Shown in pieces: positions 63,723-64,000 of a stretch of 64,000 bases of DNA (position 1 is its first letter; every line of letters begins with the position of its first letter). This DNA comes from Thiocapsa bogorovii. Lineage in GTDB: Bacteria > Pseudomonadota > Gammaproteobacteria > Chromatiales > Chromatiaceae. The notes under the pieces were generated by a model. It had not been told where the DNA came from. It worked only from the letters and a program-made list of their open reading frames with translations, and ran no database searches. Location of the stretch: positions 3,596,001-3,660,000 of the forward strand of contig NZ_CP089309.1 in assembly GCF_021228795.1 (NCBI RefSeq). Direction: 5' to 3'. A program made the position numbers and the translations under genes.

Positions 63723-64000
63723 TCACTCAGCCTGCACCGCGGCCAAAGCTGTCATATTGAGGAGTCCTCGTACGGAGGTGCTCGGCGTCACGATATGGGC
63801 GGCACGGTCTGCACCGAGCAGCATCGGGCCGAAGGCGCCGCCTTCGTTGATGGTGCGCAGCAGGTTGAAGGCGATGTTGGCCGCGTCCTGGTTCGGCATG
63901 ATCAGGAGATTTGCGCGACCGCTCAGCTTCGAGTCAGGGAAACGCGCCTCGCGCACGACGGCGTCCAGTGCCAGGTTGGCGTGCATCTCGCCTTCGACCT
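63723..64000 (-). CDS. maeB: NADP-dependent malic enzyme, C-terminal end (phosphotransacetylase-like domain)
   Basis: About 92 C-terminal residues; the gene continues beyond the window. GEMHANLALDAVVREARFP, LSGRANLLIMPNQDAANIA, GAFGPMLLGADRAAHIVTP and VRGLLNMTALAAV match the Pta-like C-terminal domain of MaeB-type malic enzymes. A stand-alone phosphate acetyltransferase would look similar here, but the GEMHAN and SVRGLLNMTALA tail is typical of MaeB. Confidence 0.82.
   Translation of the reverse strand, partial: VEGEMHANLALDAVVREARFPDSKLSGRANLLIMPNQDAANIAFNLLRTINEGGAFGPMLLGADRAAHIVTPSTSVRGLLNMTALAAVQAE

Overview
The window is GC-rich, densely coded chromosomal DNA, most likely from a purple sulfur gammaproteobacterium (Chromatiaceae, Thiocapsa/Allochromatium-like). 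This is inferred from a Hox-type NAD-coupled [NiFe] hydrogenase without a separate hoxE, a DsrC-family sulfur carrier, gammaproteobacterial gene order (ndk-rlmN-pilW-rodZ-hisS-yfgM-bamB-der; ftsK-lolA-rarA) and a CTGT-N8-ACAG LexA box. No tRNA, rRNA, CRISPR array or complete insertion sequence was recognised.

Region 1 (1-19.6 kb) is a signalling block. After the end of a fasciclin-domain gene come two large PAS/GGDEF/EAL proteins and one tightly packed leftward operon (about 19554 to 4487): MCP receptor, CheB, CheR-TPR, CheA-REC, CheY, an Hpt-REC-REC-GGDEF diguanylate cyclase, two CheW proteins, a decayed EAL remnant, KaiC, KaiB and a PAS-PAS-GGDEF-EAL protein with a frameshift. The Che part resembles Wsp-type surface-sensing systems that drive c-di-GMP synthesis. 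Its fusion with KaiBC and a second c-di-GMP enzyme is the most striking feature of the window.

Region 2 (19.7-31.7 kb) is metabolic and stress-related: malQ, a cysteine-rich DsrC paralogue, a DegQ/HtrA protease, a small heat-shock protein with a probable ROSE-type RNA thermometer, a YchJ-like SEC-C protein, a Uma2 protein, hoxFUYH and a ParA-like ATPase. HoxF and HoxU form the NADH-handling diaphorase; HoxY and HoxH form the hydrogenase.

Region 3 (31.7-41.9 kb) is housekeeping: ftsK, lolA, rarA, a host-attachment protein, DUF1841, nth, lexA with its own operator, a LysM coiled-coil protein, a TrpB2-type synthase and a DUF2721 membrane protein.

Region 4 (42-54.5 kb) is the conserved ndk-to-der cluster on the minus strand, lacking the usual ispG and carrying a secreted beta-helix gene after der. 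It is followed by a DHH-family gene and a secreted Fn3 gene broken by an in-frame stop.

Region 5 (54.8-64 kb) holds a secreted 5'-nucleotidase, an exbB-exbD-exbD-tonB energy-transduction operon, an L,D-transpeptidase, an AmpG-like permease, a small membrane protein, a gene-poor stretch of about 1 kb and the end of maeB. Three 87-88 bp inverted-repeat elements sit at stop codons between 21 and 36 kb and look like a REP/MITE-like family.
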